DNA of 64,000 nt from Fimenecus sp052169395 (GCA_052169395.1 JBQNCN010000001.1:186001-250000), one strand, 5' to 3'. Positions 26,917 to 36,272 are shown, counted from the stretch's first letter. Numbers and translations are program-made. Notes: generated by a model from the sequence alone, not told the origin.

Positions 26917-27783
26917 TTAAAAGTGAAGTTTAAATACCTGTAGTATAAAGCTTACCGCTGCCATACCTATGCAGTAGTAGCCGAAAAACTTGAATTTATT
27001 TTTTTTGAGCAGAACCTGTATAAGCCATATTGCAAAGATTCCTACAACGGCAGCAGTTATAATACCGACAATTGCAGGGACTACTGCAATTTTTTGTCCA
27101 AGCTCGTGAGCATCTTTTATAGATGAAATATTTGCAGCTATTATAGCCGGCATACTTAAAATAAAAGAATATCTTATCATGTACTGTTTATTTACACCGC
27201 ATATAAGTCCAGTTGAAATTGTTGAACCGGAGCGAGAAATCCCGGGAAAAGCTGCTGAAAAAAGCTGAATTATGCCTATTGAAAATGCATCTTTTTTATT
27301 TACTCTACGATTCATCGGCTTTTTAGTTGAAACATAATTTCCATAAAGCAAAATCAAAGCTGAAAATAAAAAACCAAACATTTCTAACCAAAGATTTCCA
27401 TCATTTGTAAATGAAGCACAAACATCCATAATCTTCATTCCCTTTCCTATAGGCAAAACCAAAACAAGAAGAGGTATACAGGAAAAGAACATCATTACAA
27501 GCATATGTCGATAACCCTTCATATCTTTAAATCTGAATTTTCCTATAAAAATATCTTTAATAAGCAAAAACAAAGATTTGAAAAGCCCAAATATAGTTTT
27601 ATAAAAAACAATACATACTGCAAGAAGTGTGCCAAGGTGAAGCATTACATCAAAAAGCAAAGAATTTTCATTACTTACACCCATTAAATATTGAAAAACT
27701 GAAAGATGTCCTGAACTTGAAATCGGCAAAAATTCAGTAAGCCCCTGAACTATTCCCAAAATTAAAGCCTTTATTACAGTCAT
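26917..27783 (-). CDS. uppP: Undecaprenyl-diphosphatase
   Basis: UppP (BacA) is an integral membrane phosphatase that recycles undecaprenyl pyrophosphate for cell-wall synthesis and gives bacitracin resistance. The 288-residue protein has about eight TM helices with the signatures GIVQGLTEFLPISSSGHL and PGISRSGSTISTGL. The open frame extends to a TTG at 27795, but the ATG at 27783 follows GAGGGT and matches the family N-terminus. It lies 12 bases upstream of ftsK on the same strand and is probably co-transcribed. Confidence 0.97.
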   Translation of the reverse strand: MTVIKALILGIVQGLTEFLPISSSGHLSVFQYLMGVSNENSLLFDVMLHLGTLLAVCIVFYKTIFGLFKSLFLLIKDIFIGKFRFKDMKGYRHMLVMMFFSCIPLLVLVLPIGKGMKIMDVCASFTNDGNLWLEMFGFLFSALILLYGNYVSTKKPMNRRVNKKDAFSIGIIQLFSAAFPGISRSGSTISTGLICGVNKQYMIRYSFILSMPAIIAANISSIKDAHELGQKIAVVPAIVGIITAAVVGIFAIWLIQVLLKKNKFKFFGYYCIGMAAVSFILQVFKLHF

Positions 27784-27873
27784 AAATACCCTCAAATCTT
27801 TATATAATGATATTATACTATATCATTATTTTTTTTTCCACATCACTTAAATTTTTATTTTTTTAAAAAAGTG

Positions 27874-27902
27874 TTGACACAAAAACTTTAGTGTGTTAAT
27901 AT
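27874..27902 (+). promoter_or_regulatory. Promoter of the amino-acid ABC transporter operon
   Basis: TTGACA (27874-27879) and TAATAT (27897-27902) with exactly 17 bases between, 43 bases before the ATG. Near-consensus sigma-A promoter. Confidence 0.85.
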
Positions 27903-27945
27903 GGTAAAGCAATAAAGCAACAAACAAATATTAGGAGTGTTTATT

Positions 27946-28755
27946 ATGAAAAAGTGGAAATCAATCATCGGAATAGTTCTTGTTGTAGCAATACTTGCTA
28001 CAGGCGGAGCGGTTATTGGAAAAAAAATGCAGAGTAAGAAAAACATTGCAAATTCAGATCTTGAGTATATCAAAAATAAGGGAACGCTTATAGTAGGTAT
28101 AACGGATTATCCACCAATTAACTTTAAAAACGATAAAGGCGAATGGACCGGCTTTGACACGGAATTTGCAAATAAAATCGGCGAAAAACTTGGTGTAAAA
28201 GTTCAATTCAAAGAAATTGATTGGGATAACAAATTTACAGAACTTAATTCAAAAGGAATCGACTGCATTTGGAACGGTATGACAATTACTGACGAAGCAA
28301 AACTTAACGCTTCAGTTTCATCAGCATATGCATCAAACAGTCAGGTTATTGTTATGAAAAAAACCGAACTTACAAAATACGTAGATAAAGAAAGTGTTAA
28401 AGGTCTTAAATTTGCATGTGAAAACGGTTCTGCAGGTCAAAAAACTATAAAAGAACTTGGAATTCCAGATAACAATATCACAGCGGTAAGCACACAGAGC
28501 GACGCAATGCTGGAGCTTAAAAGCGGTGCTGTAAATTGTGCTGTAATCGACAGTACAATGGCAAACAGTATTACAAAAGATGGAAACTCTTATTCAGACT
28601 GCGGTTTCACTATCAAGCTTTCAAGTGAACAATTCGGTATTGCATTTAGAAAAAATTCTGATATAACTAATAAAGTAAATGAATATATTGTCGAATTAAC
28701 ATCGGACGGAACATTAAAGTCTCTTTCAGAAAAATACGGCGTTGATTTAGCTTAA
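27946..28755 (+). CDS. Polar amino-acid ABC transporter, substrate-binding protein
   Basis: Family 3 solute-binding protein of 269 residues. A basic N-terminus and one hydrophobic helix (about 5-22) provide export or membrane anchoring; there is no lipobox cysteine. The mature part has the family pattern GTLIVGITDYPPINFKN, GEWTGFDTEFANKIG and DWDNKFTELNSKGIDCIWNGMT. The bound amino acid cannot be read with certainty. The ATG at 27946 is preceded by AGGAG, so the in-frame GTG at 27937 is part of the SD. A hairpin separates it from the permease gene. Confidence 0.93.
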   Translation: MKKWKSIIGIVLVVAILATGGAVIGKKMQSKKNIANSDLEYIKNKGTLIVGITDYPPINFKNDKGEWTGFDTEFANKIGEKLGVKVQFKEIDWDNKFTELNSKGIDCIWNGMTITDEAKLNASVSSAYASNSQVIVMKKTELTKYVDKESVKGLKFACENGSAGQKTIKELGIPDNNITAVSTQSDAMLELKSGAVNCAVIDSTMANSITKDGNSYSDCGFTIKLSSEQFGIAFRKNSDITNKVNEYIVELTSDGTLKSLSEKYGVDLA

Positions 28756-28767
28756 TTATTAAAAATA

Positions 28768-28795
28768 TATAAAGCCGATTTCGGTCGGCTTTATA
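28768..28795 (+). terminator. Intercistronic hairpin (attenuator) after the binding-protein gene
   Basis: An 11-bp stem TATAAAGCCGA / TCGGCTTTATA with a 6-base loop, 12 bases after the stop, without a T run. It probably stabilises the binding-protein mRNA or partly terminates transcription, so that the binding protein is made in excess over the membrane parts. Confidence 0.6.
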
Positions 28796-28815
28796 CTTTG
28801 TAGGATTTGATAACT

Positions 28816-29511
28816 TTGTTTTGGACAGTAACACAAAGTCTTTTGGAAGGCTTTGGAAAAACAATTGAAATTTTTATTTTAACTCTGCTTTTTTCTCTAC
28901 CGTTGGGACTTATTTTAAGCATTGGTGAAATCTCAAAGGTAAAATGGATTTCAGGAATTATCAAAATATTTATATGGATAATCCGTGGAACTCCACTTAT
29001 GCTTCAACTTATTGTAGTATTTTATGGTCCCGGACTTTTAGCCGCTATGGCACAAAACGCTGCTACACAAAATGCTTTTACACAATTTATATCGGGATTT
29101 AAGGTATCCGATCGATTTTTAGCAGTAATAATTGCCTTTGTAATAAACTATTCCTGCTATTTTGCTGAAATTTATCGTGGTGGAATAGAAAGTATTTCAA
29201 AAGGGCAATATGAAGCTGGACAAGTACTTGGAATGACAAAGTCAGAAGTATTCTTTAAAGTAATACTTCTTCAGGTTGTAAAAAGAATTGTTCCACCTAT
29301 TTCAAATGAAATAATAACGCTTGTTAAAGATACATCTCTTGCAAGAATTATAGCCGTTTATGAAATAATATGGGCAGGGCAAAGCTTTATAAAATCGCAT
29401 GGACTTCTTTGGCCGCTATTTTATACAGGTATATTTTACTTATTTTTCAATGGTATTTTAACTCTTCTTTTAAATAAATTAGAAAAAAAACTTTCATATT
29501 TTGAGATTTAA
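28816..29511 (+). CDS. Polar amino-acid ABC transporter, permease
   Basis: An inner-membrane HisM/GlnP-type permease of about 231 residues with the N-terminal motif SLLEGFGKTIEIFILTLLFS and the EAA loop YEAGQVLGMTKSEVFFKVILLQ. No ATG is available near the N-terminus. The choices are TTG at 28807 (spaced only a base or two from TAGGA) or TTG at 28816 (about 10 bases), which I prefer. A weak start fits lower expression than the binding protein. It pairs with the ATPase gene two bases downstream. Confidence 0.92.
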   Translation: MFWTVTQSLLEGFGKTIEIFILTLLFSLPLGLILSIGEISKVKWISGIIKIFIWIIRGTPLMLQLIVVFYGPGLLAAMAQNAATQNAFTQFISGFKVSDRFLAVIIAFVINYSCYFAEIYRGGIESISKGQYEAGQVLGMTKSEVFFKVILLQVVKRIVPPISNEIITLVKDTSLARIIAVYEIIWAGQSFIKSHGLLWPLFYTGIFYLFFNGILTLLLNKLEKKLSYFEI

Positions 29512-29513
29512 AA

Positions 29514-30305
29514 ATGACAATATTAAAAGCAGAAAATATTTATAAGAATTTTGAAGAAATCAAAGTTCTCAACGGAATAAGTTTTGAACAGGAAGAAGGA
29601 GAAGTAATTTCTATAATAGGTTCTTCCGGGTCAGGAAAAACCACACTTTTACGCTGTATTACAGGACTCGAACAACCTACGCAAGGAAAAATTACGGTTG
29701 CAAATCGAACAACTTTCAATTCAAATGAATCTTTTAAAAAAAGTATTGAAGAAAAACGACTTGACCAACTTTCGACAGGGCTTGTTTTCCAACAATTCAA
29801 TCTTTTTCCACAATATACCGTACTTGAAAATGTTATGCTTGCAGCAAAGCTTGCACTTAAAAAGCAATTAAAAAAACATAAAACTATAAATAAAAAAATA
29901 GCGGAAGAAGAAATTACAGTTTCTGCAAAAAAACTTATTAATACAGTTGGATTATCTGAAAAAATCAATAGTTACCCATGTGAACTTTCAGGTGGTCAAA
30001 AGCAACGAGTCGCCATTGCGAGAGCTCTTATGCTTTCACCAAAAGTACTTTGCTTTGATGAACCCACTTCAGCACTTGACCCTGAAATCACAGGAGAAGT
30101 TTTAAAAGTTATAAAAAAACTTGCCGATGAAGGCCGTACGATGCTTATCGTAACACATGAAATGGGATTTGCAAAAGCGGTTTCAGATAAAATTATTTTT
30201 ATGAGCGATGGAATTATTGAAGAAAAAGGATCTCCAAATGAAATTTTTGAAAATCCTAAATCGGAAAGATTAAAAAACTTTTTAAAATCAACAATAAGAA
30301 TATAA
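29514..30305 (+). CDS. Polar amino-acid ABC transporter, ATP-binding protein
   Basis: The 263-residue ATPase of the GlnQ/HisP family energises the importer. Walker A is GSSGSGKTT, the signature is LSGGQKQRVAIARAL, Walker B is VLCFDEPTSALDPE, and the switch His lies in IVTHEMGFA. It carries a short extra basic insertion (about 110-135, lysine-rich) between the Q-loop and the signature. It ends the three-gene operon. Confidence 0.96.
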   Translation: MTILKAENIYKNFEEIKVLNGISFEQEEGEVISIIGSSGSGKTTLLRCITGLEQPTQGKITVANRTTFNSNESFKKSIEEKRLDQLSTGLVFQQFNLFPQYTVLENVMLAAKLALKKQLKKHKTINKKIAEEEITVSAKKLINTVGLSEKINSYPCELSGGQKQRVAIARALMLSPKVLCFDEPTSALDPEITGEVLKVIKKLADEGRTMLIVTHEMGFAKAVSDKIIFMSDGIIEEKGSPNEIFENPKSERLKNFLKSTIRI

Positions 30306-30362
30306 TTGCCCGGAATTCTTATTTATGTTATAGTAAGCATAGTTATTTAGGGGAGCAAAAAA

Positions 30363-31469
30363 ATGAATCATATCACCAAAAAGATTATAAGTCTTTTATT
30401 TGTGATGTGTTTCATTTTTTTATCTATTTTTCAAAGCTTTGCAAAAAATGCAAAACTTAACATTTCAGAAGTTTCCGGAAATATAGAAGAAATAATTAAA
30501 ATAAATATAAATATAGCTAATGCTGAATTTTCAAAAGCGGAACTTAAACTTGAATATAACACAAGCGAATTATCTTTTGAGGGTTTTGAAGCAGGATATA
30601 TAAGCGGACTTTTTTCAAAAACCGAAAGCGGAGAATATTCAAAGGGTAATTTATATTTTAGAACTATAAATAAAACGGATATTTTAACCGGTGGCACTTT
30701 TTGCAGTGCTAAATTTAAAATATTAAAAGATAACAATCGTTCACCTATTCGTACAAATTTAACTGCATATAGTCAGAACGGTTTTAGAGTTTCTGTTCCA
30801 AGTGCAATATCATATATAAACAGTGGAACTTTCAAAACAGACAAATCTTCACCTATACTTAACGAACTTAATCTTTATGCAATATATGGAAACAACTCAA
30901 AAACAGAACTTTCAATTTCTCCAAAATTTTCACCAAATAATTATTCATATATTTGTAATATTGAAGATGATGCTTCAAAAATTGCATTTTCAGCATTTTC
31001 AAAAGATGGAGAAGTTTCTATAATTGGGAATTCACAATTGTCACATGGTGAGAATAATTTTAAAATAATTGTTGACGGAAATAATAATAATCGAATTACA
31101 TACAATATACTAATAAATAAAATTACAAAAAATCAGGTAAAAACAAGCACAGATAAATTTATAAATACGGATCAAACTACCAGACAATCAGGTATAATAT
31201 CGGAAGAAACAAAAACAGATTTTTTAACAAACAATACAAATAATGAAAACAATACAATAAATAACACATATACTCAAAAATCAGATAAAAAAAACAACCA
31301 AAATAATAATAAAAAAATTGAGAAAAACAAAATAAAAATCACATTTGCTATAATCTTATTAATATTTTCACTTTTATCTTTATCAGGTTTTGTGTATTTT
31401 TATTATTTAGATTTTATAAAAATAAATAAACATAAAAAGGATAATAACAATGAAAAAAATAGTTTTTGA
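30363..31469 (+). CDS. Surface protein with cohesin-like and cadherin-like beta-sandwich domains
   Basis: The 368-residue protein has a signal peptide (about 1-27). Residues 30-150 resemble a cohesin-type beta-sandwich (AELKLEYNTSELSFEGF, TFCSAKFKIL). Residues 165-255 resemble a cadherin-like beta-sandwich domain (SPKFSPNNYSYICNI). A Thr/Asn/Lys-rich spacer follows, then a TM helix (about 325-350) and a lysine-rich cytoplasmic tail. It would therefore be anchored in the membrane and displayed outside. True cohesins bind dockerins in cellulosomes; no dockerin is in the window, so the partner is unknown. SD GGGGAG precedes the ATG. Confidence 0.75.
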   Translation: MNHITKKIISLLFVMCFIFLSIFQSFAKNAKLNISEVSGNIEEIIKININIANAEFSKAELKLEYNTSELSFEGFEAGYISGLFSKTESGEYSKGNLYFRTINKTDILTGGTFCSAKFKILKDNNRSPIRTNLTAYSQNGFRVSVPSAISYINSGTFKTDKSSPILNELNLYAIYGNNSKTELSISPKFSPNNYSYICNIEDDASKIAFSAFSKDGEVSIIGNSQLSHGENNFKIIVDGNNNNRITYNILINKITKNQVKTSTDKFINTDQTTRQSGIISEETKTDFLTNNTNNENNTINNTYTQKSDKKNNQNNNKKIEKNKIKITFAIILLIFSLLSLSGFVYFYYLDFIKINKHKKDNNNEKNSF

Positions 31470-31929
31470 AAAATGTCCATATTGTAATTCAGAAAATCTT
31501 GTTCTCGGATTTCAAATCGGAAATGCCGTTGCATATCCTGATGTTCGTGGAGGTATGTTCGGTTCAAAAATTGAGCATTTAATCTGTAAGGAATGCGGAA
31601 GTATAGTCTACTCAAGAGTTCTAAAGCCTGATATGTTTAATGAAACAGAAAGCACTGAAAAACTTGAAGTTTCAGTTGCAAAATATCTTGATGACGACAG
31701 AAATAAAACTATTGTTGAAAAAATTGCAGAAGAATCTAAAGATTTGCGTTCTCTTCAAAAAATTGCAGCAGAAGAAGATATGCGTAAACAAAAAAATGAT
31801 AATATTATAAACGGTGAAAAAGCAAAGGGTTCAATAATAATAGATGAACATATCTCCCCTAAAAAATCAGAGGAAAAATCACCTGCAAAATCTATAGCTA
31901 AACCTGTAATTTACAAAAAAAATAAATAA
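31450..31929 (+). CDS. Zinc-ribbon protein of unknown function
   Basis: A 159-residue cytoplasmic protein with CPYC near residue 9 and CKEC near residue 49, two CxxC knuckles forming a zinc ribbon. The C-terminal two thirds are charged, helical and lysine/glutamate-rich. Its start overlaps the preceding gene by 20 bases, with AAAGGATAA as SD. I cannot assign a role. Confidence 0.75.
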   Translation: MKKIVFEKCPYCNSENLVLGFQIGNAVAYPDVRGGMFGSKIEHLICKECGSIVYSRVLKPDMFNETESTEKLEVSVAKYLDDDRNKTIVEKIAEESKDLRSLQKIAAEEDMRKQKNDNIINGEKAKGSIIIDEHISPKKSEEKSPAKSIAKPVIYKKNK

Positions 31930-31930
31930 A

Positions 31931-31958
31931 AAACTGCGGTAAATTACCGCAGCTTTTT
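31931..31958 (+). terminator. Terminator after the zinc-ribbon gene
   Basis: Stem CTGCGGT / ACCGCAG with an AAATT loop, followed by CTTTTT. It overlaps the end of the convergent nitrilase gene by two bases. Confidence 0.85.
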
Positions 31959-32775
31959 ATTTATTTTTTAACATTATATCTTTTCTTTTTAATTTTAAAA
32001 TCGGAAAATCTCGACGTAACTGTTTTTCATATTCCAAATCAATTTCAGCATACAATATTCCCTCTTTATCATCAAGTTTTGAAAGAATTTTACCAAAAGG
32101 ATCTACTGCCATTGAATGACCATAAGAAATAAAATTTTGTTTTTTATTACTTGCAGTACCACATCCAAAAACATAACATTGACTGTCAACAGCTCTGCTT
32201 CTTAACAGTAACTCCCAATGAAGTTTTCCGGTTTCAACCGCAAAATTTGCAGGACAAAAAATCATTTCCGCACCGCATAAAGTAAGACTATCTGTAAGCT
32301 CTGGAAAACGAATGTCAAAACATATTTCAATCCCGATTTTTCCATAAATAGTATCAATCACCAATGCGCTGTCACCTTTTGAAATCATTTGGCTTTCATG
32401 AAAACTTAATTTGTTATTCAAACTTACATCAAATAAATAAAGCTTTCTATATTTTCCTATTTCATTACCATTAAAATCATAAATAAAACAGGTGTTATAT
32501 ATTTCATTTTCAACTTTTTCAGGAATACTTCCTGCAATAAGATATATATTATTTTTATTTGCACATTTACTTAATTCAAACTTAAGATATTCAATATCGG
32601 AGATAGATAAATTTTCAAAGCATTCAAATTTATATGGACAACAAAACATCTCAGGCAGACAAATTATTTTAGCATTATTCTTACTTGCTTTATCAATAAA
32701 TTTAAGTATTCTTGAAATATTTTCAAAAAAATCATTGCTACATTCAAATTGAATTAAAGCCGTTTTAAATACCAT
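31957..32775 (-). CDS. Carbon-nitrogen hydrolase (nitrilase superfamily, omega-amidase-like)
   Basis: The 272-residue protein carries the complete nitrilase triad: E42 in CLPEMF, K111 in GKYRKLYLFD and C152 in GIEICFDIRFPEL. The fold acts on C-N bonds of amides; the C-terminal RRDFPILKLKRKD resembles omega-amidase (deaminated glutamine/asparagine) members, but the substrate is not certain. It is monocistronic on the minus strand, with SD GAGGAT before the ATG. Confidence 0.88.
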   Translation of the reverse strand: MVFKTALIQFECSNDFFENISRILKFIDKASKNNAKIICLPEMFCCPYKFECFENLSISDIEYLKFELSKCANKNNIYLIAGSIPEKVENEIYNTCFIYDFNGNEIGKYRKLYLFDVSLNNKLSFHESQMISKGDSALVIDTIYGKIGIEICFDIRFPELTDSLTLCGAEMIFCPANFAVETGKLHWELLLRSRAVDSQCYVFGCGTASNKKQNFISYGHSMAVDPFGKILSKLDDKEGILYAEIDLEYEKQLRRDFPILKLKRKDIMLKNK

Positions 32776-32793
32776 AAAATATCCTCAAATAAT

Positions 32794-32818
32794 AAAAAGT
32801 CGTTTTCAACGACTTTTT
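32794..32818 (-). terminator. Terminator of the lysozyme gene
   Basis: Stem AAAAAGTCGTT / AACGACTTTTT with a 3-base loop immediately after the GH25 gene stop. Confidence 0.85.
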
Positions 32819-32820
32819 AT

Positions 32821-34113
32821 TTATAATGCATACCAAGCTATTCCTTCATCAATCCAACCATTTTTCACAAGATTATCATTTTCGTACTTATCTTTTGTGA
32901 AATTATGAGCTCCGGATTTTGCATTCGGATTATATTGTCTATAAATAGGATTTCCTGTAGAATCGCTTGCATAAAATGAAATATTTTCATATCTCCATCC
33001 AAGATTTATTAAATTATTTCGTTCTTTTATATTTGTCGTATAATGATGATCTCCCGCATTCGGATTATATAATCTGTAAACCGGAATTTTTGACTTAACC
33101 GGTGCCATCCAAGCTATTCCCTCGTAATGCCATCCCTCACTTATTAAAAAGTTTTTTTCATGAACATCTTTAGTATAAAAATGTTCACCTGAATTTGGAT
33201 TATACATACGATATAAAGGAATTTTTTTTGAATTATCAAAATTCAAATTACCTATATCAGCTCCATTTGAACTATTACCTACAGTATCATTTGATTCTAA
33301 AAATCCAAAATTTAAGTCTGTTTTTCTATTTATACCGGGCACTGTACCTTGTTCTGAATACTGCCAATAATCCACTCTCCCGGGATAATACGTTCTATCT
33401 TGATTGTCATTCAAATAATGAGCCAACCATATTTTAGCAACCGATTCAACTTGTTTATAATCTAGATTATAAAGTAAAAAACTTGCCGAAGCATAGACAG
33501 CAGGTTGATATCCCAATTCTTTAACCCTGTTAATAAAAGCTAAAGCATTATTTGTCATAGCCTGTTTAGATAGTTGAGCTGTCCACAGTCTTCCACCATC
33601 ATATATGCCATTCCACTCATAATCCATTACAACAGGTAAATCTATTTGTTTTGATTCCAATCTTTTAACAGTTAATTCGGCTTCCTCTATTGCTTCCGCT
33701 TCATTTAAAGCTTGTGAAAAACAATAAACACCTATTTTTAATCCTACTGATTTTGCCTGATAATAATATTCCTCAAACTTTGTATCATAAATTATAGTCC
33801 CTTGACCATATCCCCTACAAATTGCCCTAAGAAAAACAAAATCTGTTCCTGCTTTTTTTACAGCTTTAAAATCTACATCTCCATTATGGTTAGATAAATC
33901 TATACCACTTAAAACAGAACCTTTTCCTACAGCATTTTGCGGAATAATATATTCCTTTCCAGTGTAAATGCTTCTTATTTTATCATTCTTAAAAATCAAA
34001 TTTTCAGCATTTGTAATTAAAGAAAACATAATACTTACAAGTACTGCAAATATCAAAACAAATGCAATTGATCTAATTTTATTTATTTTTCTCTTATTAT
34101 TGTTTAATGCCAT
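32821..34113 (-). CDS. GH25 lysozyme with C-terminal DUF5648-type repeats
   Basis: A secreted muramidase that cuts the MurNAc-GlcNAc bond of peptidoglycan. Residues 14-36 are a signal or anchor helix. The GH25 domain (about 68-270) holds D72 (SGIDLSNHNG) and the D164/E166 pair (VMDYEWN). The end carries three repeats of about 43 residues, each with a Y-NPN-(S/A)G-H-(F/Y)T core and a GW-YE(G/N)I element. Such repeats accompany cell-surface hydrolases and may bind wall polymers. It may serve wall turnover or attack on neighbours. Confidence 0.92.
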   Translation of the reverse strand: MALNNNKRKINKIRSIAFVLIFAVLVSIMFSLITNAENLIFKNDKIRSIYTGKEYIIPQNAVGKGSVLSGIDLSNHNGDVDFKAVKKAGTDFVFLRAICRGYGQGTIIYDTKFEEYYYQAKSVGLKIGVYCFSQALNEAEAIEEAELTVKRLESKQIDLPVVMDYEWNGIYDGGRLWTAQLSKQAMTNNALAFINRVKELGYQPAVYASASFLLYNLDYKQVESVAKIWLAHYLNDNQDRTYYPGRVDYWQYSEQGTVPGINRKTDLNFGFLESNDTVGNSSNGADIGNLNFDNSKKIPLYRMYNPNSGEHFYTKDVHEKNFLISEGWHYEGIAWMAPVKSKIPVYRLYNPNAGDHHYTTNIKERNNLINLGWRYENISFYASDSTGNPIYRQYNPNAKSGAHNFTKDKYENDNLVKNGWIDEGIAWYAL

Positions 34114-34228
34114 ATCAACATATACCTTAATCTATGCATATTAAAAAGTTATTATTTTCATATAAAAATATACTTACCCATATTATACATAATTTAACAC
34201 ATTATAACAATTTTGTCCATTTAAAATA

Positions 34229-34254
34229 TAGTCGGAAGCATATTCTTCCGACTA
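34229..34254 (-). terminator. thrS terminator
   Basis: Stem TAGTCGGAAG / CTTCCGACTA with a 6-base loop, 5 bases beyond the thrS stop on the minus strand. Confidence 0.85.
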
Positions 34255-34259
34255 AAAAA

Positions 34260-36047
34260 TCAAAAATTATCTTTTAAAGTAATTTCTTTATCAATATTTA
34301 ATTGCTTGCAACCTTCTATAAATTTATCAAGCGGGATATTTCTTACCTGATTATTGGAACCGCGAATATTTATTGAAACAGTGTTTTCTTCAGCCTCTTT
34401 ATCTCCTAATACAAGAATATATGGATTTTTTAAATTTTTATAATGTTTTATTTTTTCACGCATATTTTTTTCTGATAAATCTGCTTCTACCCTAATATCA
34501 ACATCATAAAGCTTATCCTTTACTTTTTGAGCATATGCATTATGTTCTTCTCTTATTGGAACAATTCCTACCTGATACGGAGAAAGCCAAAACGGAAAAG
34601 CCCCCTTAAAGTTTTCTATTAAAATTCCTATAAAACGTTCTAATGAACCAAAAATAGCCCTATGTATAACAACAGGTATTTTTTCTGTGCCGTCGGCAGC
34701 AGTATATTTAAGATCAAAATTTCTAGGAAGTTGAAAATCCAGCTGAACAGTGCCACATTGCCACTCTCTTCCTATAGCATCTTTAATCTGAAGATCTATT
34801 TTAGGTCCATAAAAGGCTCCATCACCCTCGTTTACTTCATAATTTCCTTCCCCATATTGATTATCCAAAATTCGTTTAAGAGCAGATTCAGCATCGTTCC
34901 AAAGTGCAACATCTCCCATAAAATCATCAGGTCTTGTTGAAAGCTCCGCTCTATATGTAAGTCCAAAAGAGCCATAAATTTCATCAGCAATTTTAAGAAT
35001 ATCATGTATCTCGGTTTCAATCATATCTTCTGTTACAAAGGTATGATCATCATCCTGTCTGAATTCCTGTACTCTGAAAAGTCCATTAAGCTGTCCTGTT
35101 TTTTCCTTTCGATGAATAACATCTGTTTCTGAATATCTAATTGGAAGTTCTCTATATGAACGCTTTTTTCTCTTGTATGCCATCATTGCATTGGGACAGT
35201 TCATGGGTTTTGCCGCCATTGTGCTGACAGCATCTATACTCAATTCTCCGTTTTCATTTTTTCCAGGAAAAATAAACATATTATTTACATAATGTGCCCA
35301 GTGCCCTGAAATAAGCCACAACTTTTTATTATTTATTATAGGTGCGGAAATTTCTTCATATCCGTGCTTTGTATGTATCCTTCTCCAATCGTTTAAAAGC
35401 GTATTATATACATTCCAACCGCGCGGAAGCCAATATGGCATTCCAGGAGCAGTTTCATTAAACATAAATAAATCAAGCTCGGGACCTATTTTTTTATGAT
35501 CTCTTGCTTTAGCCTCTTCTAAAAATTTTAAATAAGCTTTAAGCTGATTTTTATCAGGAAATGCATAAACATAAATTCTTTGAAGCTGATCTCTTTTTTC
35601 ATCACCTCTCCAGTATGCTCCTGAAAGTGAACTTACCTTAAAGGCAGCATTCATTAAATCCTGTGAATTATCAACATGTGGACCACGACATAAATCTACA
35701 AAATCATCACCTGTATAATAAACGGTAATTACTGAATCATCAGGCAAGTCATTTATTATTTCAGTCTTAAATTTTTGATTTTCAAACATATTTAAAGCTT
35801 TCGCCTTTGAAACCTCTTTTCTTATCCAATCCTCACGTCTTTTAATAATTTCGTGCATCTTTTGCTCAATTTTTTCAAAATCTTCCTCTGTTATATTCTG
35901 TGGAAGCACAAAATCATAATACATTCCATTATCTATTTCCGGACCTATTGCATATTGCACTTTTTCACCATAAAGCTCAATAACCGCCTTTGCAAGAACA
36001 TGTGCAAGACTGTGCCTATAAACTTTTGCCAGCTTTTCTTTATCCAT
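34260..36047 (-). CDS. thrS: Threonyl-tRNA synthetase lacking the N-terminal TGS domain
   Basis: A class II synthetase of 595 residues. The editing domain starts almost at residue 1 (HSLAHVLAKAV, later VDLCRGPHV), and the catalytic core has the zinc ligands in MNCPNAMM, DDDHTFV and VVIHRAIFGSLERF. The C-terminal anticodon-binding domain is complete. The usual TGS domain of about 60 residues before the editing domain is absent; the ATG has a strong SD (AAGGAG) and no coding continuation upstream. A T-box leader lies directly upstream. Confidence 0.97.
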   Translation of the reverse strand: MDKEKLAKVYRHSLAHVLAKAVIELYGEKVQYAIGPEIDNGMYYDFVLPQNITEEDFEKIEQKMHEIIKRREDWIRKEVSKAKALNMFENQKFKTEIINDLPDDSVITVYYTGDDFVDLCRGPHVDNSQDLMNAAFKVSSLSGAYWRGDEKRDQLQRIYVYAFPDKNQLKAYLKFLEEAKARDHKKIGPELDLFMFNETAPGMPYWLPRGWNVYNTLLNDWRRIHTKHGYEEISAPIINNKKLWLISGHWAHYVNNMFIFPGKNENGELSIDAVSTMAAKPMNCPNAMMAYKRKKRSYRELPIRYSETDVIHRKEKTGQLNGLFRVQEFRQDDDHTFVTEDMIETEIHDILKIADEIYGSFGLTYRAELSTRPDDFMGDVALWNDAESALKRILDNQYGEGNYEVNEGDGAFYGPKIDLQIKDAIGREWQCGTVQLDFQLPRNFDLKYTAADGTEKIPVVIHRAIFGSLERFIGILIENFKGAFPFWLSPYQVGIVPIREEHNAYAQKVKDKLYDVDIRVEADLSEKNMREKIKHYKNLKNPYILVLGDKEAEENTVSINIRGSNNQVRNIPLDKFIEGCKQLNIDKEITLKDNF

Positions 36048-36065
36048 TTTCTATCTCCTTAATAT

Positions 36066-36272
36066 AAAAATCCCATCCCGTCAAATGACGAAATGGGACG
36101 AATTACCGCGGTTCCACCCAATTTGCTGAAAACAGCCACTTTATGATTATAACGGAATCACCGTGTCCTATTAAGACCTCTCGGAGTCGGTTTTCATCTG
36201 ATTATTTTAAGGCGCTTACACCATTCTCGCCTTTCGCTAAAAAAATAAATCAAATTACTCTTCTCTTCAACG
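36066..36272 (-). promoter_or_regulatory. T-box riboswitch (tRNA-Thr responsive) of thrS
   Basis: On the minus strand the conserved T-box GGGTGGAACCGCGG (about 36107-36120) is followed by a terminator hairpin CCCATTTCGTCA / TGACGGGATGGG and a T run (36066-36099). Stem I begins with GAAGAGAAGAGTAA near 36255-36268. The likely specifier codon is ACC (Thr), just 5' of the ACTC strand that pairs with GAGT at the stem base. Uncharged tRNA-Thr would favour the antiterminator and thrS expression. Confidence 0.95.
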
